IMG/VR virus record: IMGVR_UViG_3300030110_000321
Coordinates: 1 to 37,287 of that record
From: a virus
Reading direction: 5' to 3' (one strand)
Length of the DNA stretch: 37,287 nucleotides
In this document: positions 24,087 through 30,727 of the stretch, in pieces
Position numbering within the stretch: position 1 is the stretch's first letter
Layout of the letters: every line of letters starts with the position of its first letter
Translations under genes and position numbers: made by a program
Notes under the pieces: generated by a model
Told to the model about the DNA's origin: nothing
Database searches by the model: none
What the model saw: only the letters and a program-made list of their open reading frames with translations

Positions 24087-24112
24087 ATAGCACACTATTG
24101 CTAATGCGCTAT
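24087..24112 (-). other. Stem-loop between early genes
   Basis: In minus-strand RNA, AUAGCGCA and UGUGCUAU can pair over eight base pairs (one G-U) around a 10-base loop. No U-run follows, so it is not a simple terminator. It lies in the 69-bp gap before the GP88-like gene and could be an RNA processing or stability site. Confidence 0.4.
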
Positions 24113-24126
24113 GGGTTTAACTACTG

Positions 24127-24411
24127 TTATGCGTCCCTATTCATATAATCTTCGTAATCGAACATGTTGCCAATACTAACAGAATATAGTTTGAATTCAT
24201 CCTTTTCTGATAGTTCATTAACTAAAGCATCTAAAGCTTCTTTAGTTGGCTCTATCTTTTCTGCCCAAATGTCCGTGACGTTATCCACCATCCAATATCC
24301 ATTAACAACTACATACAGACAATTCAAAAGTATGTCTGTGTTGTCTACTATATTCTGTTCTAAGTCTGTGTATCCGTCGCTTAATATTATGGTCATGTTA
24401 TCTGCCTCCAT
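24127..24411 (-). CDS. Early protein, unknown
   Basis: A 94-residue acidic protein (MEADNMTIILSDGYTDLEQN...) with a central hydrophobic/aromatic segment LLNCLYVVVNGYWMVDNVTD and an acidic C-terminus FDYEDYMNRDA. No family is recognised. It overlaps the first early gene by 14 bp. Its size and acidity fit an early host-interaction protein, but this is only context. Confidence 0.65.
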   Translation of the reverse strand: MEADNMTIILSDGYTDLEQNIVDNTDILLNCLYVVVNGYWMVDNVTDIWAEKIEPTKEALDALVNELSEKDEFKLYSVSIGNMFDYEDYMNRDA

Positions 24412-24598
24412 TTTGTCTACGTTTAATTTCTTCCTGACAGTACAATATCTCGTCTAGGTACTGATTCCATTTATCCGTGTACATTTCGGGATTAGCTGCT
24501 AGAGCCTCTTTACAATCGTTAATAACATAGTGGAGTTGGTACCCACTCATGTTTTTAACTCTGTTCATATAGTCAGTGTGCCAATTTGAATCTGTCAT
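24398..24598 (-). CDS. First gene of the leftward arm, conserved small phage protein
   Basis: A 66-residue protein; the segment YQLHYVINDCKEALAANPEM followed by YLDEILYCQEEI resembles a small helical family I recall from marine phages, function unknown. The ATG at 24598 has AAGG nine bases upstream, in the loop of a possible TATTA/TAATA hairpin. The predicted transcription start of the leftward promoter is about 25 bases upstream, so this is the first gene read. Confidence 0.7.
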   Translation of the reverse strand: MTDSNWHTDYMNRVKNMSGYQLHYVINDCKEALAANPEMYTDKWNQYLDEILYCQEEIKRRQNGGR

Positions 24599-24601
24599 AT
24601 G

Positions 24602-24622
24602 TATTACCTTAGTTAGTTAATA
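24602..24622 (-). promoter_or_regulatory. Leader hairpin of the leftward transcript with ribosome-binding site in the loop
   Basis: TATTA (24622-24618) can pair with TAATA (24606-24602), leaving an 11-base loop that ends in the AAGG ribosome-binding site of the first leftward gene. It starts at about the first transcribed base. A five-pair A/T stem is weak on its own; the parallel with the leaders at 25072-25099 and 30728-30755 is what makes it notable. Confidence 0.35.
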
Positions 24623-24629
24623 TTTACGG

Positions 24630-24658
24630 ATAATAATCTATTGTTAATCTAATGACAA
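24630..24658 (-). promoter_or_regulatory. Leftward sigma-70-type promoter
   Basis: On the minus strand TTGTCA (24658-24653), a 17-base spacer, then TATTAT (24635-24630): one mismatch in each hexamer and ideal spacing. Predicted start near 24623, some 25 bases before the first leftward ATG. It should drive the early/replication arm. Confidence 0.75.
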
Positions 24659-24740
24659 CTATTTATTACTGTCTTATATGGCTGCTATATTGACTCTCAC
24701 ATGTCTACTTTTATTTACACTTGTTTGCATGTGATTCCTT

Positions 24741-24763
24741 TGCAATATCTGTGCCAAAGTTTT
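24741..24763 (+). repeat. Direct repeat 1 in the control region
   Basis: TGCAATATCTGTGCCAAAG followed by TTTT; matches 24841-24863 with few differences. The copies are exactly 100 bp apart, iteron-like. Confidence 0.5.
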
Positions 24764-24840
24764 CTCTAGTTTTCTCATGTAATCTCTTGACAAACAGATG
24801 AAAGTATGAGCAAGCTAGAGTTGGCCTGACTTTTGCACCA

Positions 24841-24863
24841 TGCAATTTCTATGCCAAGATTTA
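24841..24863 (+). repeat. Direct repeat 2 in the control region
   Basis: TGCAATTTCTATGCCAAGA followed by TTTA; partner of 24741-24763. Confidence 0.5.
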
Positions 24864-24988
24864 TTTTTGACACCGGGACCCCCTTTGACAATCCATGGTA
24901 ACAGTGGCTCCCACTAACATACAAAAAAAGCCAAAAGTCAAACAAAAGTAAACACTTGTAAACCTTTGATCTATAACATCTTTTTAAT

Positions 24989-25006
24989 TGTAACATTTTG
25001 TAACAA
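24989..25006 (+). promoter_or_regulatory. TGTAAC double motif, copy 1
   Basis: TGTAACATTTTGTAACAA, two TGTAACA units 11 bases apart, about 30 bases upstream of the rightward -35. It differs at one base from the minus-strand copy at 21988-22005. Possible binding site for a regulator or replication protein. Confidence 0.5.
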
Positions 25007-25036
25007 AAAGGGCTTGACATTAACACTAGATTATGG

Positions 25037-25065
25037 TTGACATTTGCTTAAAAATATGGTAAAAT
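25037..25065 (+). promoter_or_regulatory. Rightward promoter 1 (sigma-70 type), terminase/portal operon
   Basis: A perfect TTGACA (25037-25042), 17-base spacer and TAAAAT (25060-25065). Predicted start at about 25072. Another TTGACA at 25014 has no -10 at suitable distance. The downstream leader is homologous to that of promoter 2 (30694-30722). Confidence 0.82.
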
Positions 25066-25071
25066 AATAGA

Positions 25072-25099
25072 GTATTCTTTAGCTACAAAGGTAAAATAC
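25072..25099 (+). promoter_or_regulatory. Leader hairpin 1 with ribosome-binding site in the loop
   Basis: GTATT (25072-25076) can pair with AATAC (25095-25099), placing AAGG (25088-25091), the ribosome-binding site of the terminase gene, in the loop. The hairpin starts at the predicted 5' end of the RNA. A homologous hairpin (GGTATT/AATACC) follows promoter 2. Confidence 0.5.
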
Positions 25100-25100
25100 A

Positions 25101-25493
25101 ATGAACGAAGAAGTACAAATTAAAAAACCTAGAGGTAGACCTCCTAAAGCTAAAGTTAATCAAAAGAAGGTAGGTAACAGAAAAGCCTTAGGTAGACCAA
25201 AGGGTGATGCAGGGATCATTAACGAATACAAAGCTAGAATGTTAGCTTCCCCTAAGTCTAAGAAAGTAATTGAAGCTATATTTGATGCAGCTTTAGACGA
25301 CGATCATAAAAACCAATCAGCAGCATGGAAACTAATTATGGACAGGATGTTACCTGTTAGCTACTTTGAAAAGGAAGCTTCCGGGGGCAGGTCAGCAGTT
25401 TCCATAACCATATCAAGTTTAGGTGGTACTGAAGCCACTATAACCCAAGAAAAAGAAGTTATTGAAGGGGAGGTTATTCCAGACGATGTTTAA
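25101..25493 (+). CDS. Terminase small subunit (predicted)
   Basis: A 130-residue protein. The basic N-terminus has two AT-hook-like motifs, KKPRGRPPKAK (8-18) and KALGRPKGDAG, suited to minor-groove DNA binding. A helical middle (INEYKARMLASPKSKKVIEA...AAWKLIMDRMLPVSYFEK) resembles terminase small subunits of marine podoviruses; this small subunit recognises the genome and recruits the motor. The C-terminus is acidic (EGEVIPDDV). It is the first gene after promoter 1 and is close to the large subunit, which supports the call. The M15 peptidase start overlaps its 3' end by eight bases. Confidence 0.78.
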   Translation: MNEEVQIKKPRGRPPKAKVNQKKVGNRKALGRPKGDAGIINEYKARMLASPKSKKVIEAIFDAALDDDHKNQSAAWKLIMDRMLPVSYFEKEASGGRSAVSITISSLGGTEATITQEKEVIEGEVIPDDV

Positions 25494-25830
25494 ACATTTT
25501 AGTAAAGATGAATTTGCTTGTTCTCATACAGGCAACAATGAAATACAAGATAAGTTTATAGAAATGCTTGACATTCTTAGGGAGAACTGTGGTTTTCCTT
25601 TTGTAATCACAAGTGGTTATAGAGATCCTTCCCATCCTGATGAAGTTTCTAAAGAACAGCCGGGGACGCACAGTAGAGGCATAGCTGCTGATATTTATGT
25701 TAGTGACGGTGCACAACGAAGATCAATTATAGAAAATGCCATAGACATAGGTTTTGGAGGTATTGGAGTAGCCAAGGGCTTTGTCCATGTAGACATTAGG
25801 GATACTACACCAGTTATGTGGACTTATTAG
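25486..25830 (+). CDS. M15 family peptidase, endolysin-like
   Basis: A 114-residue enzyme starting at the ATG at 25486 with GGGGAGG 12-18 bases upstream; a TTG at 25462 would add eight residues without support. Zinc-peptidase motifs are visible: SGYRDP, then HSRGIAADI (the HxxGxAxD metal motif) and FVHVDIR (HxD/H type second motif). M15A enzymes cleave peptidoglycan cross-links (D-Ala-D-Ala carboxypeptidase or L-Ala-D-Glu endopeptidase type). It has no signal peptide, so it would need a holin. It sits far from the holin-like genes, inside the packaging genes. A virion-assembly wall role is also possible. Confidence 0.85.
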   Translation: MFKHFSKDEFACSHTGNNEIQDKFIEMLDILRENCGFPFVITSGYRDPSHPDEVSKEQPGTHSRGIAADIYVSDGAQRRSIIENAIDIGFGGIGVAKGFVHVDIRDTTPVMWTY

Positions 25831-25955
25831 TGGACATTACAAAAATTGAAATCAATAAACAAGCTGAAAAAATCAAAACCCAAGGAAGAACACTTAAAAC
25901 CCAAGAACGACAAATCAAAGAACAGCTACAAAGAATATTTGGCAAAGCTAACTGA
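25830..25955 (+). CDS. 41-residue charged helical protein with GTG start
   Basis: A GTG at 25830 overlaps the M15 stop (TAGTG), exactly the junction used at 4756. It reads VDITKIEINKQAEKIKTQGR and ends QRIFGKAN, a Lys/Gln/Glu-rich amphipathic helix with coiled-coil character. It ends 17 bases before the terminase large subunit. The coupled start and helical composition make it plausible; function unknown, possibly a terminase accessory or regulator. Confidence 0.55.
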   Translation: MDITKIEINKQAEKIKTQGRTLKTQERQIKEQLQRIFGKAN

Positions 25956-25972
25956 TTTAAATTGGGACGGTA

Positions 25973-27229
25973 ATGACTGAATTAAACATAGAGTTACTAC
26001 CTTGGCAGCAGGAAGTATGGAACGACGAAACAAGGTTCAAGATTGTTGCTGCGGGTAGAAGAACTGGTAAATCTAGGTTAGCAGCTTGGATGTTAATCCT
26101 AAGAGCCTTACAGACTGAGAAGGGTCATGTATTCTACGTAGCACCCACTCAAGGACAGGCCAGAGACATTATGTGGCAAACATTGCTGGAGTTAGGTAAT
26201 CCAGTAATAGTCAATAGTCACATTAACAATCTACAATTAAAACTGGTCAATGGAGCTACAATATCCTTAAAAGGGGCTGACAGGCCGGAAACCATGCGTG
26301 GTGTTAGTCTTAGGTTTTTAGTTCTGGACGAATACGCAGACATGAAGCCTGAGGTATTTGAGCAGATTCTAAGGCCAGCTTTAGCGGACCAGAAGGGTGA
26401 TGCGTTGTTTATAGGGACACCTATGGGACGTAATCACTTTTATGACCTATATCAATACGGAGAATTAGGGGACGACCCAACCTACAAAACTTGGCACTTT
26501 ACTTCCTACTCTAATCCATTACTGGACTCAGAGGAAATAGACGTAGCCAAGAAGAGCATGTCAAGCTACGCTTTTCGTCAGGAATTTATGGCTTCCTTTG
26601 AGGCCAGAGGTAGTGAGATGTTTAAAGAGGATTGGGTTAAATTTGGAGAACCAGACGACGAGGAGGTAGGAGATTACTACGTTAGCATTGACTTGGCAGG
26701 TTTTGAGGAAGTTAACAAGAAAAGAACGAAGAATTCCAACCTTGACGAGACTGCAATCGCTATTGTCAAAGTTAACCCTAACGGTTGGTTCGTTGAGAAC
26801 ATAATACACGGTAGATGGGAATTGTCGGAAACGGCAAGAAAGATATTTGAAGTAGTTAGGGACTATGAGCCTATTAGAGTAGGCATAGAAAAAGGCATAG
26901 CTAGACAGGCAGTTATGTCTCCTTTGACTGACTTAATGAAAAGAAATCAAAGATTCTTTACTGTGGAGGAATTAACCCACGGTAACAAAAAGAAGACTGA
27001 CAGGGTAATGTGGGCGTTACAAGGTAGATTTGAAAACGGTTACATTACTTTAAACAAAGGTGAATGGAACAGTAGATTCTTGGATCAGTTATTCCAGTTT
27101 CCTGACCCTTTGACTCACGACGATTTAGTGGATTCTTTAGCGTATACGGATCAGTTAGCTAAAGTTGCGTACCACTACGACTTTGAGATAGAAGACGAAG
27201 AAATACTGGACATAGTAGCAGGATATTAA
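25973..27229 (+). CDS. Terminase large subunit (packaging ATPase-nuclease)
   Basis: A 418-residue protein with the classical motor and nuclease. Walker A is GRRTGKS (28-34), Walker B is FLVLDEYAD with Asp119/Glu120, and FIGTP (147-151) lies in the coupling region. The RNase H-like nuclease uses Asp240 (SIDLAG), Asp258 (LDETAIAIV) and Asp384/Asp387 (HDDLVDSLAY). It pumps DNA into the procapsid through the portal and cuts it. Length and domain order are usual for short-tailed phages. The portal follows one base later, as usual. Whether it makes terminal repeats or headful cuts cannot be told from this sequence alone. Confidence 0.96.
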   Translation: MTELNIELLPWQQEVWNDETRFKIVAAGRRTGKSRLAAWMLILRALQTEKGHVFYVAPTQGQARDIMWQTLLELGNPVIVNSHINNLQLKLVNGATISLKGADRPETMRGVSLRFLVLDEYADMKPEVFEQILRPALADQKGDALFIGTPMGRNHFYDLYQYGELGDDPTYKTWHFTSYSNPLLDSEEIDVAKKSMSSYAFRQEFMASFEARGSEMFKEDWVKFGEPDDEEVGDYYVSIDLAGFEEVNKKRTKNSNLDETAIAIVKVNPNGWFVENIIHGRWELSETARKIFEVVRDYEPIRVGIEKGIARQAVMSPLTDLMKRNQRFFTVEELTHGNKKKTDRVMWALQGRFENGYITLNKGEWNSRFLDQLFQFPDPLTHDDLVDSLAYTDQLAKVAYHYDFEIEDEEILDIVAGY

Positions 27230-27230
27230 T

Positions 27231-29324
27231 ATGAATTATATGGACGAAGAAAAAACCTTAATGAGCGAACAATCCGTAGAAGATTGGGTTATGGCTAAGT
27301 GTGATACTTGGAGAGATCACTACGAAGCTAACTACGCTCAAAAGTTTGACGAATACTACAGACTTTGGAGAGGTATCTGGTCCTCCGGAGACATGGAACG
27401 TAAAAGCGAACGATCTAGGATTATTAGTCCTGCGCTACAACAGGCAGTGGAATCCAGTGTAGCTGAAATAGAAGAAGCCACCTTTGGTAGAGGCAGATTC
27501 TTTGACGTGACGGACGACATAGGTGACAGAGAAAGACAGGACATTTCCTTTCTTAGAAACAAACTACATGAAGACTTTGACAAAGCACAAGTTAGAAAAG
27601 CAGTAGGTGAGTGCCTGATTAACTCAGCAGTCTACGGCACAGGCGTTGCTGAAGTAGTCCTAGAGGAAGTCAGGGAGATGGCTCCCGCTACACAACCAGT
27701 AATGGGTGGAGACTTACAGGCTGTGGGTGTTAACATTAAAGACAGGACGATGGTTAAACTACGTCCAGTTATGCCACAAAACTTCCTGATAGACCCCATA
27801 GCCACCAGCATAGACGACGCTTTAGGCGTAGCTGTAGATGAATTTGTGTCAAAGCATCTTGTGGAACAACTACAAGAAGAAGGAGTCTACAGACAGGTTT
27901 ACGTAGGCCAAGCAGCCTCAGACTTTGAAATAGAACCAGACCATGAATTGTCCGTTCACGAAGACGACAAAGTTAGGTTAACTAAGTACTACGGCCTAGT
28001 TCCTAGAGTGCTTTTGGAAGCTGCAAATAATCCAGAGGAAGAAGACGTAGACTCCGACTTAACTGTAGCCCTAGAAGAAACCAAAGACACTGAAGACCAA
28101 AGCTACTACGTGGAAGCACTGGTAGTTATAGCCAACAATGGAATACTACTAAAAGCGGAAGAAAACCCATACATGATGGGAGACAGGCCCATAGTAGCAT
28201 TTCCTTGGGACGTAGTACCGTCAAGATTCTGGGGCAGAGGAGTTTGTGAAAAAGGCTACAACAGCCAGAAAGCCCTTGACACAGAGCTTAGAGCAAGGAT
28301 TGACGCTCTTAGCCTGACTGTACACCCAATGATGGCTATGGACGCTACACGGCTTCCCAGAGGCTCCAGACCGGAAGTTAGACCCGGAAAGATCATATTA
28401 ACCAATGGAGATCCTAAGTCAGTACTACAGCCTTTTAACTTTGGTCAGGTTAGTCAGATTACCTTTGCACAGGCTGAAGCTTTACAACGAATGGTACAGA
28501 CTTCCACAGGAGCCATAGACTCTGCTGGTGTACAAGGGTCAGTTAATGGTGACGCTACTGCCGCAGGAATTAGTATGTCTTTGGGTGCAATTATTAAACG
28601 TCACAAGCGTACTTTGATTAACTTCCAGCAGTCCTTTCTAATACCATTTGTAAAGAAAGCTGCTTGTCGTTACATGCAGTTTGACCCTGAAAGTTATCCT
28701 GTAGCGGACTACAAGTTTAACGCTACGTCTTCTTTGGGTATTATTGCCAGAGAGTACGAAGTAACACAGCTAGTTCAATTGTTACAAACTATGTCACAGG
28801 ATTCACCTTTGTATCCTACGCTTATACAGTCAATCATTGACAACATGAACTTGGCTAATCGTGAGGAACTACAAGCTAAACTAGAACAGGCCATGCAGGA
28901 AGGGCAACCTTCTCCGGAAGAACAACAAATGCAAATGGCTGCACAACAAGCACAGCTACAATTCCAGCAATCACAAACAGCAGCCTTACAAGGACAAGCT
29001 GCCGAATCTCAGGCCAGAGCAAGTAAAGCTATGATGGAAACACAACTAGCACCTCAAGAACTTGAGATTGATAAGATTAAAGCCATAACCACCAACATTA
29101 AGGAAGGCGACGGTGACGACAGAGAGTTTGAGAGAAGAATGAGAATAGCTCAGTCTTTACTTAAAGAAAAAGAATTAGAACTTAAATTTCAACAACCATC
29201 TACAGCACAACAAGGAGTAGGCAATGGTAGTCAGCAAGCAGGAACTGATAGACTTAGTGGAACAGATCAACAGCAAGTTCGACCAACTCTCCAAGAGGTT
29301 GGAGGACTTGGAGGAATTCAATAA
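27231..29324 (+). CDS. Portal protein
   Basis: A 697-residue protein directly after the terminase. The N-terminal half matches podovirus portals in style (YRLWRGIWSSGD, then RSRIISPALQQAVESSVAEI, and MPQNFLIDP). The middle has the wing and crown-like region (FWGRGVCEKGYNSQKALDTE). The C-terminal 130 residues are Gln/Ala-rich (QQMQMAAQQAQLQF), probably the helical barrel or tail-contact segment. It forms the dodecameric ring through which DNA passes and onto which the tail is mounted. Its last 101 bp also encode, in another frame, the start of a small coiled-coil gene (29224-29379). Confidence 0.92.
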   Translation: MNYMDEEKTLMSEQSVEDWVMAKCDTWRDHYEANYAQKFDEYYRLWRGIWSSGDMERKSERSRIISPALQQAVESSVAEIEEATFGRGRFFDVTDDIGDRERQDISFLRNKLHEDFDKAQVRKAVGECLINSAVYGTGVAEVVLEEVREMAPATQPVMGGDLQAVGVNIKDRTMVKLRPVMPQNFLIDPIATSIDDALGVAVDEFVSKHLVEQLQEEGVYRQVYVGQAASDFEIEPDHELSVHEDDKVRLTKYYGLVPRVLLEAANNPEEEDVDSDLTVALEETKDTEDQSYYVEALVVIANNGILLKAEENPYMMGDRPIVAFPWDVVPSRFWGRGVCEKGYNSQKALDTELRARIDALSLTVHPMMAMDATRLPRGSRPEVRPGKIILTNGDPKSVLQPFNFGQVSQITFAQAEALQRMVQTSTGAIDSAGVQGSVNGDATAAGISMSLGAIIKRHKRTLINFQQSFLIPFVKKAACRYMQFDPESYPVADYKFNATSSLGIIAREYEVTQLVQLLQTMSQDSPLYPTLIQSIIDNMNLANREELQAKLEQAMQEGQPSPEEQQMQMAAQQAQLQFQQSQTAALQGQAAESQARASKAMMETQLAPQELEIDKIKAITTNIKEGDGDDREFERRMRIAQSLLKEKELELKFQQPSTAQQGVGNGSQQAGTDRLSGTDQQQVRPTLQEVGGLGGIQ

Positions 29325-29379
29325 AAACTGTTCCTGTGGTAAAGTAAAAAGTACAGGTAGGAAAAAAGCAAATGCTTAA
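29224..29379 (+). CDS. 51-residue coiled-coil protein overprinted on the portal 3' end
   Basis: An ATG at 29224 with AAGGAG six bases upstream opens a +1 frame relative to the portal and ends at 29379, overlapping the next gene by eight bases. The product begins MVVSKQELIDLVEQINSKFD and continues LSKRLEDLEEFNKN, an ideal leucine-type coiled coil, then CSCG and a basic tail ending GRKKANA. A strong ribosome-binding site, a sensible coiled coil and tight coupling to the following gene argue that it is translated. Function unknown. It would be missed by overlap filters. Confidence 0.65.
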   Translation: MVVSKQELIDLVEQINSKFDQLSKRLEDLEEFNKNCSCGKVKSTGRKKANA

Positions 29380-29641
29380 AAAACGAAAGAAAGAAAACCC
29401 CATTAGAAAAACAACAGGTCCGGGTGGTAACTTTAGAAAAACTGAAGCTGGTGCAGGAATGACTGCAAGAGGAGTTAGAGCACATAGAGCAGCTAACCCC
29501 GGATCTAAGTTAAAAACTGCTGTAACTGGTAAAGTCAAAAGAGGCAGTAAAGCAGCTAAAAGACGTAAATCTTTTTGTGCTAGGTCTAAAGGGTGGACAG
29601 GGGAACGTGGCAAAGCAGCAAGAGCAAGGTGGAAATGTTAA
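29372..29641 (+). CDS. Basic small protein (DUF6321-like)
   Basis: An 89-residue, very basic protein: MLKKRKKENPIRKTTGPGGN, then the conserved-looking core NPGSKLKTAVTGKVKRGSKA, SFCARSKG and a final ARARWKC. I recall this pattern (KAAKRRKSFCARxxG) as DUF6321 in many marine phages, function unknown; the assignment is from memory. With the next two genes it forms a run of Lys/Arg-rich proteins after the portal. Capsid-internal DNA binding is possible. Confidence 0.75.
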   Translation: MLKKRKKENPIRKTTGPGGNFRKTEAGAGMTARGVRAHRAANPGSKLKTAVTGKVKRGSKAAKRRKSFCARSKGWTGERGKAARARWKC

Positions 29642-29791
29642 ATGGCTAAAGGTTTGTATTCTAATATTCATGCTAAACGCAAAAGAATTAAATCGGGTTC
29701 AGGGGAAACCATGAGAAAACCCGGATCTAAAGGTGCGCCTACTTCTAAGGCGTTTAAACAATCAGCTAAAACAGCTAAAAAGAGGAAATAA
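29642..29791 (+). CDS. 49-residue basic protein
   Basis: The ATG at 29642 directly follows the previous stop. The product begins MAKGLYSNIHAKRKRIKSGS and contains GETMRKPGSKGAPTSKAFKQ, ending KTAKKRK. I recall near-identical small proteins in many marine phages next to structural genes. It is rich in Lys, Gly and Ser, with no fold signal beyond basicity. Probably real given the recognisable sequence; function unknown. Confidence 0.72.
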   Translation: MAKGLYSNIHAKRKRIKSGSGETMRKPGSKGAPTSKAFKQSAKTAKKRK

Positions 29792-29793
29792 CT

Positions 29794-29916
29794 ATGCCTA
29801 CAGTTAACGGTAAGAAATACCCATACACAGTTGCAGGTAAATCAGCAGCTAAAAAAGCAAAGCGTTCACAGAACAAAAATGCTGGGATGCGTAAAAAAAG
29901 CCCTAGAGGACGTTAA
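29794..29916 (+). CDS. 40-residue basic protein
   Basis: The ATG at 29794, two bases after the previous stop, begins MPTVNGKKYPYTVAGKSAAK and ends MRKKSPRGR. The motif MPTVxGKKYPYT is one I recall from small marine phage proteins. It is the third in a row of basic microproteins. A DNA-compacting or capsid-internal role is conceivable but not shown. Confidence 0.68.
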   Translation: MPTVNGKKYPYTVAGKSAAKKAKRSQNKNAGMRKKSPRGR

Positions 29917-29922
29917 AATTAA

Positions 29923-30393
29923 ATGGTCTTTGAGTCCATTGCAGCAATTACAGCCGCTCTTGGTGCTGTCAATGGGCTTATTAATCAAGTCAAGGAGTCC
30001 GGTGGACACATAAATTCCGTTCTGGACCGTATGCAAGCTATAAACAGCGGTATGCAACGGTTGGAAATAGAAAAACGTGAGTCATTAGTACAGCCTTTGA
30101 CCCCACAGGAGGCTTTAAAATTATCAATGGCTAAGCAACAGGTTACTCGTTTTCACGAAGAACTCCGAAACATGGCAGTTTTATCCAGAGATCATCAACA
30201 ATTTGTAGATGAATACTTTAGGATTATGGAGGATTCGCGTAAACAGCATGAAGCCAGTGTAAAAGCCATAATTGAAAAGAAAAAAGCCAGAAAACAGCTA
30301 CTACACGACCTGTTTATTTGGACTTCCGTATCAGGCATAGGTTTAATAATAGCTTTTGTTATAATTGCTCTAGTTATTGCTATGTTAACATGA
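29923..30393 (+). CDS. Coiled-coil membrane protein, unknown
   Basis: A 156-residue protein: a moderately hydrophobic start (SIAAITAALGAVNGLINQ), a long helical, charged coiled-coil region (about 25-130), and a strongly hydrophobic C-terminal segment (SGIGLIIAFVIIALVIAMLT). It looks like a tail-anchored, single-span membrane protein with a cytoplasmic rod. Similar proteins occur in cyanophages without known function, by recall. The stop overlaps the next ATG (ATGA). A lysis or host-membrane role is possible. Confidence 0.7.
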   Translation: MVFESIAAITAALGAVNGLINQVKESGGHINSVLDRMQAINSGMQRLEIEKRESLVQPLTPQEALKLSMAKQQVTRFHEELRNMAVLSRDHQQFVDEYFRIMEDSRKQHEASVKAIIEKKKARKQLLHDLFIWTSVSGIGLIIAFVIIALVIAMLT

Positions 30394-30605
30394 CAATATT
30401 AGCTTTTATGTTAGTTGTTATTGTAAATAATAACACTTTGGAAAACGAAGGTTGGTATTTTAGGGACATTTATCGTTGTAATCAATTTGCACATGCAATA
30501 GAACACGGAAATGTAACTTTTAGAGACAACAGACCAAGGCAACATAACATATCAGCTTATTGTTTACCTGTCATGCTACCTAATAATACTAAATTTTGGG
30601 ATTAA
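30390..30605 (+). CDS. Small protein with hydrophobic N-terminus, unknown
   Basis: The start is the ATG at 30390, overlapping the previous TGA (ATGA); longer readings of the frame would run through the upstream gene. A 71-residue product begins MTILAFMLVVIVNNNTLENE and contains WYFRDIYRCNQFAHAI with two conserved-looking Cys (one in ISAYCLPVM). The N-terminal hydrophobic run could be a short export signal or anchor. I recall WYFRDxYRC as a marine phage family of unknown function. Confidence 0.68.
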   Translation: MTILAFMLVVIVNNNTLENEGWYFRDIYRCNQFAHAIEHGNVTFRDNRPRQHNISAYCLPVMLPNNTKFWD

Positions 30606-30608
30606 TGT

Positions 30609-30692
30609 ATGAAACAACAACCTAGTTTACTGACTAAAAAACAACTTAATAACTTAATACAACAACAAAAAGACAAAAAACATAACCAATAA
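30609..30692 (+). CDS. Possible 27-residue microprotein
   Basis: A short frame MKQQPSLLTKKQLNNLIQQQ ending KDKKHNQ lies between the previous gene and promoter 2. It is Gln/Lys-rich and amphipathic, and starts just after the preceding stop. There is little evidence beyond position, and the A-rich composition could give such a frame by chance. Confidence 0.3.
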   Translation: MKQQPSLLTKKQLNNLIQQQKDKKHNQ

Positions 30693-30693
30693 C

Positions 30694-30722
30694 TTGACAT
30701 TTAACACAAAATGTGATATAAT
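30694..30722 (+). promoter_or_regulatory. Rightward promoter 2, consensus sigma-70, capsid operon
   Basis: Perfect TTGACA (30694-30699), 17-base spacer, perfect TATAAT (30717-30722). The predicted start is about 30728-30729. With the terminator at 33109-33144 it defines a unit of about 2.4 kb with the scaffold and major capsid genes. Sequence from the -35 to the start codon resembles that at promoter 1. Confidence 0.88.
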
Positions 30723-30727
30723 AACAA

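Larger units (their letters stand above)
24599..25100. other. Divergent control region between the two arms (no gene)
   Basis: About 500 bp without a credible gene, the largest gap in the genome. It contains the leftward promoter, the first rightward promoter, five TTGACA hexamers on the plus strand (24787, 24867, 24885, 25014, 25037), a pair of 20-bp direct repeats 100 bp apart, an inverted CACATG/CATGTG near 24698-24733, and AT-rich stretches. It is the best candidate for a regulatory centre and replication origin. Confidence 0.7.

Noticed and set aside
25014-25019. TTGACA at 25014 as a second -35
   Set aside because: No -10 at 16-19 bases; that place is the next TTGACA.
24775-25026. Minus-strand open frame of 83 codons in the control region
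   Set aside because: Cys/Leu-rich nonsense composition, no ribosome site, and it covers repeats and promoter elements.
25462-25485. TTG start for the M15 peptidase
   Set aside because: The ATG at 25486 is preceded by GGGGAGG and gives the usual family N-terminus.
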